From assembly GCF_900091725.1 (NCBI RefSeq), contig NZ_FMBW01000043.1, forward strand, positions 1-64,000: a stretch of 64,000 nt of DNA. Reading direction: 5' to 3'. The stretch is from Streptomyces sp. DvalAA-43 (lineage in GTDB: Bacteria; Actinomycetota; Actinomycetes; Streptomycetales; Streptomycetaceae). Shown piece after piece: positions 32,502-41,075 of the stretch; within the stretch, counting starts at the first letter, position 1, and each line of letters opens with the position of its first letter. A program made the position numbers and the translations under genes. The notes under the pieces were generated by a model that was given only the letters and a program-made list of their open reading frames with translations, had not been told where the DNA came from and made no database searches.

Positions 32502-33269
32502 ATGGTGCAACTCAAGACAGACACATCCATAGAGGCGATGCGCGAGACCGGCCGGGTCGTGGCGCGGCTCCTGACCGCCGTACGGGAAGCGGCGGCGGTC
32601 GGCGTCTCCCTGCTCGAACTGGACGAGGTGGCCCGCGAGGTCCTGCGGGAGGCGGGCGCCGGTTCGCCTTTCCTGAACTACCGGCCGCATTTCGCGCCCA
32701 CCCCCTTCCCCGCCGTGATCTGCGCGTCGGTCAACGACGCCATCGTGCACGGCATCCCGACCGACCAGCGGCTGCGCGACGGCGATCTGGTGAGCATCGA
32801 CGCGGGCGCGACGCTCGGCGGCTGGGCCGGCGACTCGGCGATCAGTTTCATCGTCGGCCGCGCCCGGCCCGCCGACACCCGGCTCGTCGAGACGGCCTTC
32901 GAGGCGCTGGAGGCGGGCATCGCGGCGGCGGTCGTCGGCAATCGGATCGGCGACATCGCCCATGCGATCGGCACGGTCTGCCGCGGCGCGGGATACGGCA
33001 TTCCGGAGGGCTTCGGCGGCCACGGCATCGGCCGGTCGATGCACGAGGACCCGGCCGTCCCCAACGAGGGACGACCGGGTCGCGGCATGACACTGCGGCA
33101 CGGGATGGTGCTGGCGATCGAGCCGATGCTGATCGGCGGCGGCGCGGACGTCTTCCACCCGGACCGGGACGGCTGGACGCTGCGCACGTCCGACGGCAGC
33201 CGCGCCGCGCACGCCGAGCACACGGTGGCGATCACCGACGATGGCCCGCGCATCCTGACCACGCTGTGA
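32502..33269 (+). CDS. map: Type I methionine aminopeptidase
   Basis: The protein has 255 residues. Metal ligands typical of the pita-bread fold are visible: [17 protein letters not shown] (Asp, Asp), [13 protein letters not shown] (His), VLAIEPM (Glu) and the terminal [10 protein letters not shown] (Glu). The enzyme removes the initiator Met from nascent proteins. Streptomycetes usually carry more than one map; this copy, under probable control of a dedicated Xre regulator, is likely the accessory one. The ATG follows a -10 by 7 nt, so a leaderless transcript is expected and no Shine-Dalgarno is present. Confidence 0.92.
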   Translation: MVQLKTDTSIEAMRETGRVVARLLTAVREAAAVGVSLLELDEVAREVLREAGAGSPFLNYRPHFAPTPFPAVICASVNDAIVHGIPTDQRLRDGDLVSIDAGATLGGWAGDSAISFIVGRARPADTRLVETAFEALEAGIAAAVVGNRIGDIAHAIGTVCRGAGYGIPEGFGGHGIGRSMHEDPAVPNEGRPGRGMTLRHGMVLAIEPMLIGGGADVFHPDRDGWTLRTSDGSRAAHAEHTVAITDDGPRILTTL

Positions 33270-33271
33270 CG

Positions 33272-33295
33272 CCCCGGACTCCGCCCGGTCCGGGG
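33272..33295. terminator. Hairpin after map
   Basis: CCCCGGAC and GTCCGGGG form an 8-bp stem with an 8-nt loop, 2 nt after the map stop codon and 66 bp before the convergent chitosanase end. Confidence 0.7.
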
Positions 33296-33360
33296 CCCGA
33301 CCACCCCTGATCCGCCGGACCGGCCCTCGTCGTCCTGGATGGACCGCTCGGCGGCAGGCC

Positions 33361-34074
33361 CTAGTTGTTCTGGATGAACTGCTTGGCGAGGGCATCGCCG
33401 GCGGTGACGGCGGCGCTGTGGCTCTCGATCGGTGACACCTTGGAGTTCTTGAACAGGATGTAGGTGACGCCGGAGTCCGCGCCGCCGGTCTCCGGGTCCG
33501 GGTCTATGCCGAGGGCCTTGGCGGTGGCGTACGAGGCCTCACCGATGATCTTGTCGGGGCCGGTGTCACCGACGACCGCGTACTCGACCTTGTTGTTGTA
33601 GATGACGGCGACGACACCACCGCCCTTGATGCCGGCATCGCTGTACTTCCAGATGCTGCTGGCGCTCGGCACGACGACGTACGGCAGCTTCTCGGCGTTC
33701 AGCGGATTTCCGGTGGACGTGGGGAACGCCGTGTCGTTCTGGAACCACGGGTCGGTGTCCTCGTTGCAGGCGGCGGTGATCTCGCCGTCGCAGTCGATGT
33801 CCATGTCGGCCTTCCAGAACACGGCGCCGTTCTTGCCGCAGACCGGAATGGTCGCCGAAGTCTCCTCGTCCGTACGGTACTTGCCGTTGGAGATCTGCGA
33901 ACACGAGGTGACCTTGGCCAGCAGGTCGGCCGCGCTGACGGAACCCTCCTTGAGCTCCGATCCGGCCCGGTCCGCACCCCGGACCGGGTCGGCGTGGGCC
34001 GCCGGGGTCAGGGTGGCGGCCGCGAGCAGGGCGGCGCCGGAGGCGGCAGCGAGGGCGAGCGTTCGAGTACGCAC
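33361..34074 (-). CDS. Secreted GH75 chitosanase
   Basis: The protein has 237 residues. A signal peptide (AAASGAALLAAATLTPAAHA) precedes a GH75 domain: CSQISNGKYRTDE, ATIPVCGKNGAVFWKADMDIDCDG (catalytic Asp region), CNEDTDPWFQNDTAF, LPYVVVPSAS, and AVVGDTGP. These enzymes cut beta-1,4-glucosamine chains outside the cell. The start is GTG at 34074 with GGAAGGG upstream. A 13-bp palindrome sits 21-33 bp before the start, resembling the operator described for the ROK-family repressor CsnR of actinobacterial chitosanase genes. Confidence 0.9.
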   Translation of the reverse strand: MRTRTLALAAASGAALLAAATLTPAAHADPVRGADRAGSELKEGSVSAADLLAKVTSCSQISNGKYRTDEETSATIPVCGKNGAVFWKADMDIDCDGEITAACNEDTDPWFQNDTAFPTSTGNPLNAEKLPYVVVPSASSIWKYSDAGIKGGGVVAVIYNNKVEYAVVGDTGPDKIIGEASYATAKALGIDPDPETGGADSGVTYILFKNSKVSPIESHSAAVTAGDALAKQFIQNN

Positions 34075-34092
34075 AGTGGGGGTGCCCTTCCA

Positions 34093-34109
34093 TTAGGAAA
34101 CTTTCCTTA
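34093..34109. promoter_or_regulatory. CsnR-like chitosanase operator palindrome
   Basis: TTAGGAAACTTTCCTTA contains the perfect core AGGAAA-C-TTTCCT (34095-34107). From memory, actinobacterial chitosanase genes carry a palindrome of this type bound by CsnR. Its place just upstream of the start suits repression relieved by chitosan oligomers. Confidence 0.65.
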
Positions 34110-34154
34110 CCGACGCGCACAACATGGCCCCGGACCGCTGCCCCCGTCAAGACC

Positions 34155-34198
34155 ACGGGGCTGGTCACTCGCTCGAAATCGCGAGCAACCAGCCCCGT
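34155..34198 (-). terminator. Strong hairpin after gamma-glutamyltransferase
   Basis: ACGGGGCTGGT (34155-34165) pairs perfectly with ACCAGCCCCGT (34188-34198), with an additional inner CTCGC/GCGAG stem. It lies about 35 bp beyond the ggt stop. Confidence 0.85.
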
Positions 34199-34231
34199 AA
34201 GAAGGATTATTGACGAACCATCACAGGTGAT

Positions 34232-36061
34232 TCACCGTACGGCCGACTGCCACCACCAGCGTCCGGTCGGCTTCACGACCATGGCCGAGCCCCCGCCCCG
34301 GCGCACCTTCTCCGCGGCCGCCAGCCACCGTCCGTCCGGCAGTCGCTGCACACCCGTCGCCGCCCCGATCTCGGGGTTGAGTTTGAAGCTGTGCCCCAGC
34401 GACTCCAGCTTCGCCCGGACCGGGCTGTTCCACAGCCCGGGTTCGAGCTCCGTCGTCGCCGCGTTGCGCTGGCTGGCGCGCGGCGCGGCGATGGCGTCGA
34501 CCAGTGGGAGCCCACGGTCGACCGTGCCGATGAGCGACTGGAGCACCGTCGTGATGATCGTGGCACCACCGGGCGATCCCAGGGCCAGCACCGGCTCGCC
34601 GTGCTTCAGCACGATCGTCGGCGAGATGGACGAGCGCGGGCGCTTGCCCGGACCGGGCAGGTTCGGGTCGTGGACCGCGGGGTCGGCGGGCGCGAACGAG
34701 AAGTCGGTGAGCTCGTTGTTGAGCAGGAAGCCGCGCCCCGGCACGGTGATGCCGCTGCCGCCGGTCTGCTCGATCGTCAGGGTGTACGCGACGACGTTGC
34801 CCCACTTGTCGGCCACGGTGAGATGGGTGGTGTTCTCCCCCTCGTACGTCGTCGGGGCGGCCTTTCCGCCGGCCTTGCACTTCGCCGGGTGCCTCGGGTC
34901 GCCCGGCGCGAGCGGGCTGGTCAGCACCGCGTCGTCCTTGATCAGGCACTCCCGCGCGTCGGCGAAGCGCTGGCTGAGCAGCTGCCGCGTCGGAACGTCC
35001 TCGAACGCCGGGTCGCCCACCCATCGCCCGCGGTCCGCGAACGCGATCCGGCTCGCCTCGATGTAGCGGTGCAGATACCGCGCCTCGCTCGCCTTCGAGA
35101 GGTTCGTGGACTCGAGGATGTTGAGCGCCTCGCCGATGCTGGTGCCGCCGGACGAGGAGGGTGCCATGCCGTACACGTCGAGGCCGCGGTAGGCGGTCTT
35201 CGTCGGGGCCCGCCGCAGTGCCCGGTAGGACCGCAGGTCCTTGGTGGTGAGGTCCCCGTGCCGCACCACCCGGGTGGACTTCGGGTCGACGGGCGGGTTG
35301 CGGACGGTCCGTACGATGTCGTCGGCCAGCTTGCCCTGGTACAGCTCACCGAGGCCCTTGCGGCCCACCTCCTCGTAGGTGCGCGCCAGGTCGGGGTTCT
35401 TGAACACGGAGCCGACCACCGGCAGTTGGCCGCCGGGCAGGAAGATCTTGCTGGTCGCCGGGAAGTCGGCGAACCTGGCCTGATTGCCCTCGGTCTGCGA
35501 ACGGAACGTGCTGTCGACGACGAACCCGTCCTTGGCCAGGCGTTCGGCCGGCTTCAGCACCTGCCGAAGCGACCTGCTGCCCCAGGTGTCGAGTGCGGTG
35601 TCCCAGGTGGCCGGGGTGCCCGGGGTGCCCACGGCCAGTCCGCTGGTCACGGCCTCGTCGAAGGCGAGCGGTTTGCCGTTCTCCAGGAACAGCGAGGAGT
35701 CCGCGCTGCGCGGCGCGGTCTCCCGGCCGTCGATCGTCTCCACGGTGTGCCGCCGGGCGTCGTAGTAGACGAAGTAGCCGCCTCCGCCGAGCCCCGCCGA
35801 GTAGGGCTCGGTCACACCGAGCGCGGCCGCGGTCGCCACCGCCGCGTCCACGGCGTTGCCACCCTTGCGGAGCACCTCGATTCCGGCGGCCGAGGCGTCC
35901 GCGTCGACACTGGACACCGCCCCTCCGTAGCCCACCGCGACAGGTGACTTGGATTGCTTCGCCGACGGTGGCGCGGACGAGGACGGGGCAGCGGCCCCGA
36001 TCGTGACGACAGCGGCGAGAACAGCCGACAACGACACACTCCGCGCGACGGAACGTCTCAT
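34232..36061 (-). CDS. ggt: Gamma-glutamyltransferase, exported
   Basis: The protein has 609 residues. A signal peptide (SVSLSAVLAAVVTIGAAAPSSSA) precedes the GGT large and small subunits. The autocatalytic cleavage site is the ENTTHLTVAD motif, whose second Thr becomes the N-terminal nucleophile of the small subunit; GLGGGGYFVYYD, GSPGGATIITTVLQ and DAIAAPR are further family motifs. The enzyme moves or hydrolyses gamma-glutamyl groups from glutathione-like or peptidoglycan-derived compounds outside the membrane. The ATG at 36061 is chosen because GGAGG lies 5 nt upstream. It neighbours a sensor kinase on the same strand. Confidence 0.92.
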   Translation of the reverse strand: MRRSVARSVSLSAVLAAVVTIGAAAPSSSAPPSAKQSKSPVAVGYGGAVSSVDADASAAGIEVLRKGGNAVDAAVATAAALGVTEPYSAGLGGGGYFVYYDARRHTVETIDGRETAPRSADSSLFLENGKPLAFDEAVTSGLAVGTPGTPATWDTALDTWGSRSLRQVLKPAERLAKDGFVVDSTFRSQTEGNQARFADFPATSKIFLPGGQLPVVGSVFKNPDLARTYEEVGRKGLGELYQGKLADDIVRTVRNPPVDPKSTRVVRHGDLTTKDLRSYRALRRAPTKTAYRGLDVYGMAPSSSGGTSIGEALNILESTNLSKASEARYLHRYIEASRIAFADRGRWVGDPAFEDVPTRQLLSQRFADARECLIKDDAVLTSPLAPGDPRHPAKCKAGGKAAPTTYEGENTTHLTVADKWGNVVAYTLTIEQTGGSGITVPGRGFLLNNELTDFSFAPADPAVHDPNLPGPGKRPRSSISPTIVLKHGEPVLALGSPGGATIITTVLQSLIGTVDRGLPLVDAIAAPRASQRNAATTELEPGLWNSPVRAKLESLGHSFKLNPEIGAATGVQRLPDGRWLAAAEKVRRGGGSAMVVKPTGRWWWQSAVR

Positions 36062-36116
36062 GCGCACCTCCAGTGCAGGATCGTCCACGCAGGGTAACGC
36101 CGAGCCGCCCACTCCG

Positions 36117-37550
36117 TCAGTGGCACTTCCCCCGTGGCCGGGGTCGTTGCTTCGACGGCAGGACCAACCGGAACAACGCGCCGCCGCCCGGCGCCCGATG
36201 TGCCGTCAGTTCGGCGCCGTGGGCACGGGCGATCTGGCGTGCCATCGCGAGGCCGAGGCCCGAGCCCGGCAGGGAACGGGCCTGGTCCGCACGGTAGAAC
36301 CGGTCGAAGACATGGGGCAGGTCCTGCGCCGCGATGCCGGGCCCGTGATCCCGTACCGTCACCTCACCCATGGAAAGACCGACTTCGACGGGGGCGCCGG
36401 GCGGACTGTACTTCGCCGCGTTGTCCAGAAGGTTGGAGATGAGCCGGGCGAGGCGGGCAGGGACGCCGGGCAGGGTCGCGGAGTCATCGGCCACGACCAG
36501 CCGGAAGGGGGTGGACGGCCAGTGCGTACGGGCCGTTTCCACCGTGTAAGCGAGCAGCGGAGCGAGGCGGACGTCCTCGACCAACGGGATGGGTTCCTCG
36601 TCCCTCGCCAGGTCGATCAGGTCGTTGACCAGGACCGACATTTCGCGGACCTGCCGGCCGAGCGCGGCGGAGGCACGGTCCCGCTGCGTTGTTGTCAGTC
36701 GGTCTCCTCTGGCGAGTAGTTCGGCGTTGGTACGCAGCGCGGTGAGCGGGGTGCGCAACTCATGGGAGGCGTCGGCGACCAGTCGGCGCTGGGCCGTCAC
36801 GGACTGCTCCAGTTCGCCCAGCATGATGTTGAAGGTCGCCGCGAGGCGGGTCACCTCGTCCTCCTTGTCGGGCGGGCCCGGGGGAAGCCCGATGCGGTGG
36901 CTCGGGTCGCGGGTGGCCGCGATGCGCTCGGCGGCGGCGGTCAGCCGGGCGACGGGGGCCAGGCCCGTCCGCGAGACCCAGTAGCCGAGGACGGCGGCCA
37001 TCACGATCCCCGCCGCACCCACGGCGCCGAGCAGCCAGGCGGCCTGGCGCACGCCCCGGTCCACGGTGTCCGAGCGCAACGCCACCTGCAGCGCCTTCCC
37101 ACTGCCGAAGGTGGTCGTCAGCATCCGGGCCGGGTGGCCGTCCGAGAGGCGGATGTCGGTGTAGTACGGCCTCCGGGTACCCGAGGCGACCTCGCGCACC
37201 GCAGGTGTCACGGGCAGCAGGTAGCGGGCGGCAGGGTCCTTGGCCGGGGCGGCCGGGACGATCTGGGTACAGGCGGGAGCCGACAGGAAACGGCACTCGC
37301 CGGAGAGCACACCGGGGACGGCGCCACGGTTCTGCTGGATGGCCAGGGTCGCCGACTGGGTGAGGCTGAGTTCGAGCTGGTGGTAGAGCTCGTACCGGAT
37401 CACGAAGAACGCACCCGCGCAGACTCCGGCCGCCACCAGGGACACCGCGGCCGAGGCGGCGAGCGCGAGGCGGGTGCGCAGGGGTCGGCGGCGGCGCCAG
37501 CGGGCGCCGAGACGGCGGGTGCCGCGCGGTCGGGCGTGCTCCTCACTCAC
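36117..37550 (-). CDS. Sensor histidine kinase of the murG2-linked system
   Basis: The protein has 477 residues. TM1 (~27-50) is followed by a ~115-residue extracytoplasmic domain with two Cys ([13 protein letters not shown]) that could pair, TM2 (~170-192), HAMP, HisKA ([17 protein letters not shown]) and HATPase_c ([34 protein letters not shown]). It overlaps its response regulator by GTGA. The pair is divergent from the MurG-like and LegB-like genes, so a cell-wall signal and target are likely but unproven. Confidence 0.88.
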   Translation of the reverse strand: MSEEHARPRGTRRLGARWRRRRPLRTRLALAASAAVSLVAAGVCAGAFFVIRYELYHQLELSLTQSATLAIQQNRGAVPGVLSGECRFLSAPACTQIVPAAPAKDPAARYLLPVTPAVREVASGTRRPYYTDIRLSDGHPARMLTTTFGSGKALQVALRSDTVDRGVRQAAWLLGAVGAAGIVMAAVLGYWVSRTGLAPVARLTAAAERIAATRDPSHRIGLPPGPPDKEDEVTRLAATFNIMLGELEQSVTAQRRLVADASHELRTPLTALRTNAELLARGDRLTTTQRDRASAALGRQVREMSVLVNDLIDLARDEEPIPLVEDVRLAPLLAYTVETARTHWPSTPFRLVVADDSATLPGVPARLARLISNLLDNAAKYSPPGAPVEVGLSMGEVTVRDHGPGIAAQDLPHVFDRFYRADQARSLPGSGLGLAMARQIARAHGAELTAHRAPGGGALFRLVLPSKQRPRPRGKCH

Positions 37551-38245
37551 GGTGTGTCCAGGCGGTAGCCGACGCCGTGCACCGTGTGGATCAGGCGCGG
37601 TTCACCCTCCGCCTCCAGCTTTCGGCGCAAGTATCCGACGTACACGGCGAGCGAGTTGGAGTCGGGCCCGAAGTCCTGGCCCCACACGAGCTCCAGGACG
37701 AGTTCGCGTGGGAGCACCTGGCCGGGGTGGCGCAGGAACAGTTCGAGCAGAGCGAACTCGGTGCGGGTGAAGTCGATCGCCCGCTCGCCCCGGCGGGCGC
37801 TGCGGCTCACCGGGTCGATGGTGAGGTCCGCATACGAGAACTCCGCCGCCCCGGCGGTCGGCTCGGGGGCCGAACGGCGCAGCAACGCCCTTACCCGGGC
37901 GACGAGTTCGTCGAGGGCGAAGGGCTTGACCAGATAGTCGTCGGCGCCCGCGTCCAGGCCGTCGACGCGCTCGCTCACCGAGTCGAGGGCGGTGAGCACC
38001 AGGAGCGGGGTGCGGTCCCCCATCGCCCGCAACCGGCGGCAGACCCCGAGGCCGTCCAGGACCGGCATCATGACGTCGAGTACCACCGCGTCGGGCTGCC
38101 AGCGGGCCACCTCGGAGAGCGCCGCCAGACCATCGGGGGCGCCCCGTACCTCGTACCCTTCCACGGCCAGGCCGTCCTCGATGGCTGCCCGTACCTCGGG
38201 CTCGTCGTCGACGACGAGAATCCTGACCGTGCGCGAAATGCTCAT
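37547..38245 (-). CDS. OmpR-family response regulator of the murG2-linked system
   Basis: The protein has 232 residues from ATG at 38245. Receiver domain: [10 protein letters not shown], phospho-Asp in [19 protein letters not shown] and [12 protein letters not shown]. Effector: winged helix with [21 protein letters not shown] and [13 protein letters not shown]. It resembles the PrrA/MprA group of actinobacterial regulators. The short divergent region (38246-38309) holds an AT-rich imperfect inverted repeat suited to autoregulation and control of murG2. Confidence 0.9.
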   Translation of the reverse strand: MSISRTVRILVVDDEPEVRAAIEDGLAVEGYEVRGAPDGLAALSEVARWQPDAVVLDVMMPVLDGLGVCRRLRAMGDRTPLLVLTALDSVSERVDGLDAGADDYLVKPFALDELVARVRALLRRSAPEPTAGAAEFSYADLTIDPVSRSARRGERAIDFTRTEFALLELFLRHPGQVLPRELVLELVWGQDFGPDSNSLAVYVGYLRRKLEAEGEPRLIHTVHGVGYRLDTP

Positions 38246-38269
38246 GGGCAAAGCGTGCCAAACCCAGCT

Positions 38270-38287
38270 CTTAGAACCTTCTTAAGA
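38270..38287. promoter_or_regulatory. Candidate response-regulator site in the murG2 divergent promoter
   Basis: CTTAGAACCTTCTTAAGA is an AT-rich imperfect inverted repeat in the 64-bp gap between regulator and MurG-like genes, standing out against GC-rich surroundings. Confidence 0.5.
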
Positions 38288-38309
38288 CACCCCGCGAAGC
38301 TCTTGCCCC

Positions 38310-39497
38310 ATGCGCACACCATCGTCAGCAGTACGCACACCGCTCTCCGTGGTCATCGGAGCGGGCGGCACCGGCGGGCACATCTACCCGGGGCTCGCGC
38401 TCGCGGAGGCGCTGCGCCGGGCCGTCCCGGACGCGGTGATCTCCTTCGTCGGTACGACGCGGGGGCTGGAGACCGAGCTGATACCCCGCGCCGGGTTCCG
38501 TCTCCACACCGTCGACATGATCCCTTTCGACCCCGCTCTCGGCGCCAAGCGGTATCTGCTGCCCGCCGCACTGCTCAAGGCCGGCGCTCAGTGCCGGGCC
38601 ATCCTCAAGACGCAGCGTGCCCAGGTCGCCGTCGGCATGGGCGGCTATCCGAGCGCGCCCGTCATCGTGGGCGCCCGGATGGCCGGACTGCCGAGCCTCA
38701 TCCACGAATCCAACGCGGTGCCGGGCCGTGCCAACCAGTTCGCCGCGCGCCTCACTCCGCATGTCGCGGTCGCCTTCGACCGCAGCCGTGCGCACCTGGC
38801 GGGCGGCGAGGACGCCGTCATCACCGGGATGCCCATCGCTGCCGCGATCGCCGCCCTGGACCGGAACACGATGCGGGCCGAGGCCCGGCAGGCCCTCCAG
38901 GTGCCACCCGATACGCGCCTCGTCCTCTTCAACGGCGGCAGCCTGGGAGCGGCCCGGCTCACCGAGGCCGCGCTCGGCGTGGCGGCACGCTGGCGCGGGC
39001 GGGACGACGTACACCTGCTGATCAAGACGGGACCGGCCGCGCTCGACGAGACCCGGCGCAGGCTCGCCCCGGTGCCGCCCCGGCTGGCGCGGGCCGTGCC
39101 GTATCTGGACCGGATGGACCTCGCGTACGCCGCCGCCGACCTCGTGGTGTGCCGGGCAGGGTCGGCGACCGTCGCCGAACTCGCCGCGACCGGGGTACCC
39201 GCCGTTCTGGTGCCCTACCCGCACGCGCCCGGCGACCACCAGACACACAACGCCCGGGTGCTCTCGGACGTGGGCGCCGGTCTGCTCCTTCCCGATGCGG
39301 AGACCAGCCCCGACCGGCTCGCCGCGCTTCTGGAACCCCTGCTCGCCGACCCTGCCCGGCTCGCCGCGATGAGCGGAGCGGCCGACCCCGGCAGCCATGC
39401 CAGGGCCGCCGATCTGCTGGCCGCCAAGGTCCTCGAACTCGCCTCCCACCGCACCTCCCACTCCGCCCCGCACACCAAGGAGCACAACGCCGCATGA
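38310..39497 (+). CDS. MurG-like UDP-GlcNAc:lipid I glycosyltransferase paralogue
   Basis: The protein has 395 residues in the MurG GT-B fold. N-domain: GAGGTGGHIYPGLALAEAL (membrane-facing G-loop), TTRGLETELIPRAGF, MGGYPSAPVIVGARMAGLPSLIHESNAVPGRAN. C-domain: FNGGSLGAARLTEA, RAGSATVAELAATGVPAVLVPYP and GDHQTHNA, the donor-binding elements. MurG adds GlcNAc to lipid I to make lipid II. The housekeeping copy normally sits in the division/cell-wall cluster, which is absent here, so this is a second copy. It overlaps a LegB-like dehydratase gene by ATGA, which suggests that the donor or product sugar differs from GlcNAc. Confidence 0.88.
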   Translation: MRTPSSAVRTPLSVVIGAGGTGGHIYPGLALAEALRRAVPDAVISFVGTTRGLETELIPRAGFRLHTVDMIPFDPALGAKRYLLPAALLKAGAQCRAILKTQRAQVAVGMGGYPSAPVIVGARMAGLPSLIHESNAVPGRANQFAARLTPHVAVAFDRSRAHLAGGEDAVITGMPIAAAIAALDRNTMRAEARQALQVPPDTRLVLFNGGSLGAARLTEAALGVAARWRGRDDVHLLIKTGPAALDETRRRLAPVPPRLARAVPYLDRMDLAYAAADLVVCRAGSATVAELAATGVPAVLVPYPHAPGDHQTHNARVLSDVGAGLLLPDAETSPDRLAALLEPLLADPARLAAMSGAADPGSHARAADLLAAKVLELASHRTSHSAPHTKEHNAA

Positions 39498-40492
39498 AGT
39501 CCCAGCTGAACTGGAACGACCGGACCGTCCTCGTCACCGGGGCCGAAGGCTTCATCGGATCGACGCTCGTCGATCTGCTCGTCGAACTCGGCGCGAACGT
39601 GAGGGCGTTCGTCCACTACAAGCCGTACGCCGAGAAGGGCAACCTGGCCCATCTGATGTCCCACCCCTCGGTGGAGATGATCGCGGGCGACGTACGCGAC
39701 GCGGGCCGCGTCTCGGACGCCGTGGCCGGCTGCGACACCGTCTTTCACCTCGCCGCGCTGATCGGGATTCCGTACAGCTACGACTCGCCGGGGGCGTACG
39801 TACAGACGAACGTGGTCGGTACCGAGAACATCGCCGAGGCGTGCCGGCGCCACTCCGTGCGGCGGCTCGTCCACACCTCCACCAGCGAGGTGTACGGAAC
39901 CGCCCTGACCGTGCCGATCGACGAGGGTCATCCGCTGCAGCCGCAGTCGCCGTACTCCGCCTCCAAGATAGGCGCCGACATGACGGCACTCTCGCACCGG
40001 CACGCCTTCGACCTGCCGGTCACGGTCGTGCGGCCCTTCAACACGTACGGGCCCAGGCAGTCCGCGCGTGCCGTGATCCCCACGATCCTGGCCCAACTGC
40101 ACGCCGGTGCACGGGAGATCAAGCTCGGCTCGCTCACACCGACCCGGGACTTCACGTACGTCACCGACACGGCGCGGGGGTTCCTCGCAGTGGCGGAGTG
40201 CGACCGGGCGCTGGGCGAGGTGGTGAACCTGGGCTCCGGACGGGAGATCTCGATCGGCGATCTGGCGCGGGCGCTGATCACGGCGTCGGGGCGCGAGGCG
40301 TCGGTGGTGGTCGACCCGGCGCGACTGCGCCCCTCGGGCAGTGAGGTGGAGCGGTTGCTCTCGGACAACTCCCGGGCGCGGGAGTGGGCGGGCTGGCGGC
40401 CGCAGATGTCCCTCGGGGAGGGACTGAAGTCCACATCGGAGTGGGTGGCCGCGAACCTCGCCCTGTTCGCACCGGGGCGGTATCAGGTCTGA
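39494..40492 (+). CDS. LegB-like NAD-dependent sugar-nucleotide 4,6-dehydratase
   Basis: The protein has 332 residues, an extended SDR. Cofactor motif TGAEGFIG, then LVELGANVRAFVHYK, which matches the LegB-type UDP-GlcNAc 4,6-dehydratases of sialic-acid-like pathways. The active site is TSTSEVYG and YSASK (Tyr-x3-Lys). VRPFNTYGPRQS is also typical. The product would be a 4-keto-6-deoxy-hexosamine nucleotide. No aminotransferase or NeuB-like gene follows, so the pathway is not legionaminic acid synthesis. Coupling to a MurG paralogue implies a modified wall-precursor sugar (inference). Confidence 0.85.
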   Translation: MKSQLNWNDRTVLVTGAEGFIGSTLVDLLVELGANVRAFVHYKPYAEKGNLAHLMSHPSVEMIAGDVRDAGRVSDAVAGCDTVFHLAALIGIPYSYDSPGAYVQTNVVGTENIAEACRRHSVRRLVHTSTSEVYGTALTVPIDEGHPLQPQSPYSASKIGADMTALSHRHAFDLPVTVVRPFNTYGPRQSARAVIPTILAQLHAGAREIKLGSLTPTRDFTYVTDTARGFLAVAECDRALGEVVNLGSGREISIGDLARALITASGREASVVVDPARLRPSGSEVERLLSDNSRAREWAGWRPQMSLGEGLKSTSEWVAANLALFAPGRYQV

Positions 40493-40544
40493 GGGGCTGA
40501 ATTCGCGCTCCCGCCGCCTTTGCCACCACCGGCGCACGCGCGGA

Positions 40545-41075
40545 TCACACGGAGCAGTGGGCGGGCCCGATGACACCGTCGGTGCCGGTCACCGTCACCG
40601 CCTCGCCCCGGTCCGCGGTGCGGGCCTGGGCGGCGGTGCAGATCAGCTGCCGGCGGGCGACCTCGGAGAGGGTGGTGACGGGCGAGTTCACCCGGACCAG
40701 AACGCCGTCCGGGCCCAGATCTATGCTCACCTGCGCCCGGACGAAGGGGAGTTCGGTGCGCAGCCCGGTCGCGGCCTCGTTCTTGCTCGGCCCCTCGAAG
40801 AGCAGGACGAGAGCCTTGTCGGCGTCCTGCCGGACCAGTCGCGAACCGCCCTCGGGGGTGCCTTCCCACGGCACTTCGTTGGGCCGTACGACGGGCATCA
40901 GCCGGTTCGCGGAGGACGAGGACACGAAGTAGAGCAGTGTGCTCTGTTCGCGCCCCGGTGCCACATCGACGACCGCCGGGTCGCCGACCTCGACGACATC
41001 CGTGGCCAGGATCCCGCACCCGGTCGCCGTCAGGGCGAGGAGCGGCAGGGCGAGGAGGATGTGTCCGGTTCTCAC
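40545..41075 (-). CDS. Lipoprotein of a kinase/regulator operon
   Basis: The protein has 176 residues. A lipoprotein signal peptide (HILLALPLLALTATGC) is followed by a small periplasm-side domain with beta-rich stretches (STLLYFVSSS, ALVLLFEGPS, VRAQVSIDLGPDGVLVRVN) and two late Cys. It overlaps the kinase stop by GTGA, so it is the third member of a regulator-kinase-lipoprotein unit. That layout recalls CseA, a lipoprotein that tunes the CseB/CseC envelope-stress system, but sequence likeness is not evident to me. A sensor accessory role is inferred. Confidence 0.75.
   Translation of the reverse strand: MRTGHILLALPLLALTATGCGILATDVVEVGDPAVVDVAPGREQSTLLYFVSSSSANRLMPVVRPNEVPWEGTPEGGSRLVRQDADKALVLLFEGPSKNEAATGLRTELPFVRAQVSIDLGPDGVLVRVNSPVTTLSEVARRQLICTAAQARTADRGEAVTVTGTDGVIGPAHCSV

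Noticed and set aside
39494..40492. LegB-like gene as part of a legionaminic/pseudaminic acid cluster
   Set aside because: No aminotransferase, NeuB-like synthase or CMP-transferase gene is nearby.
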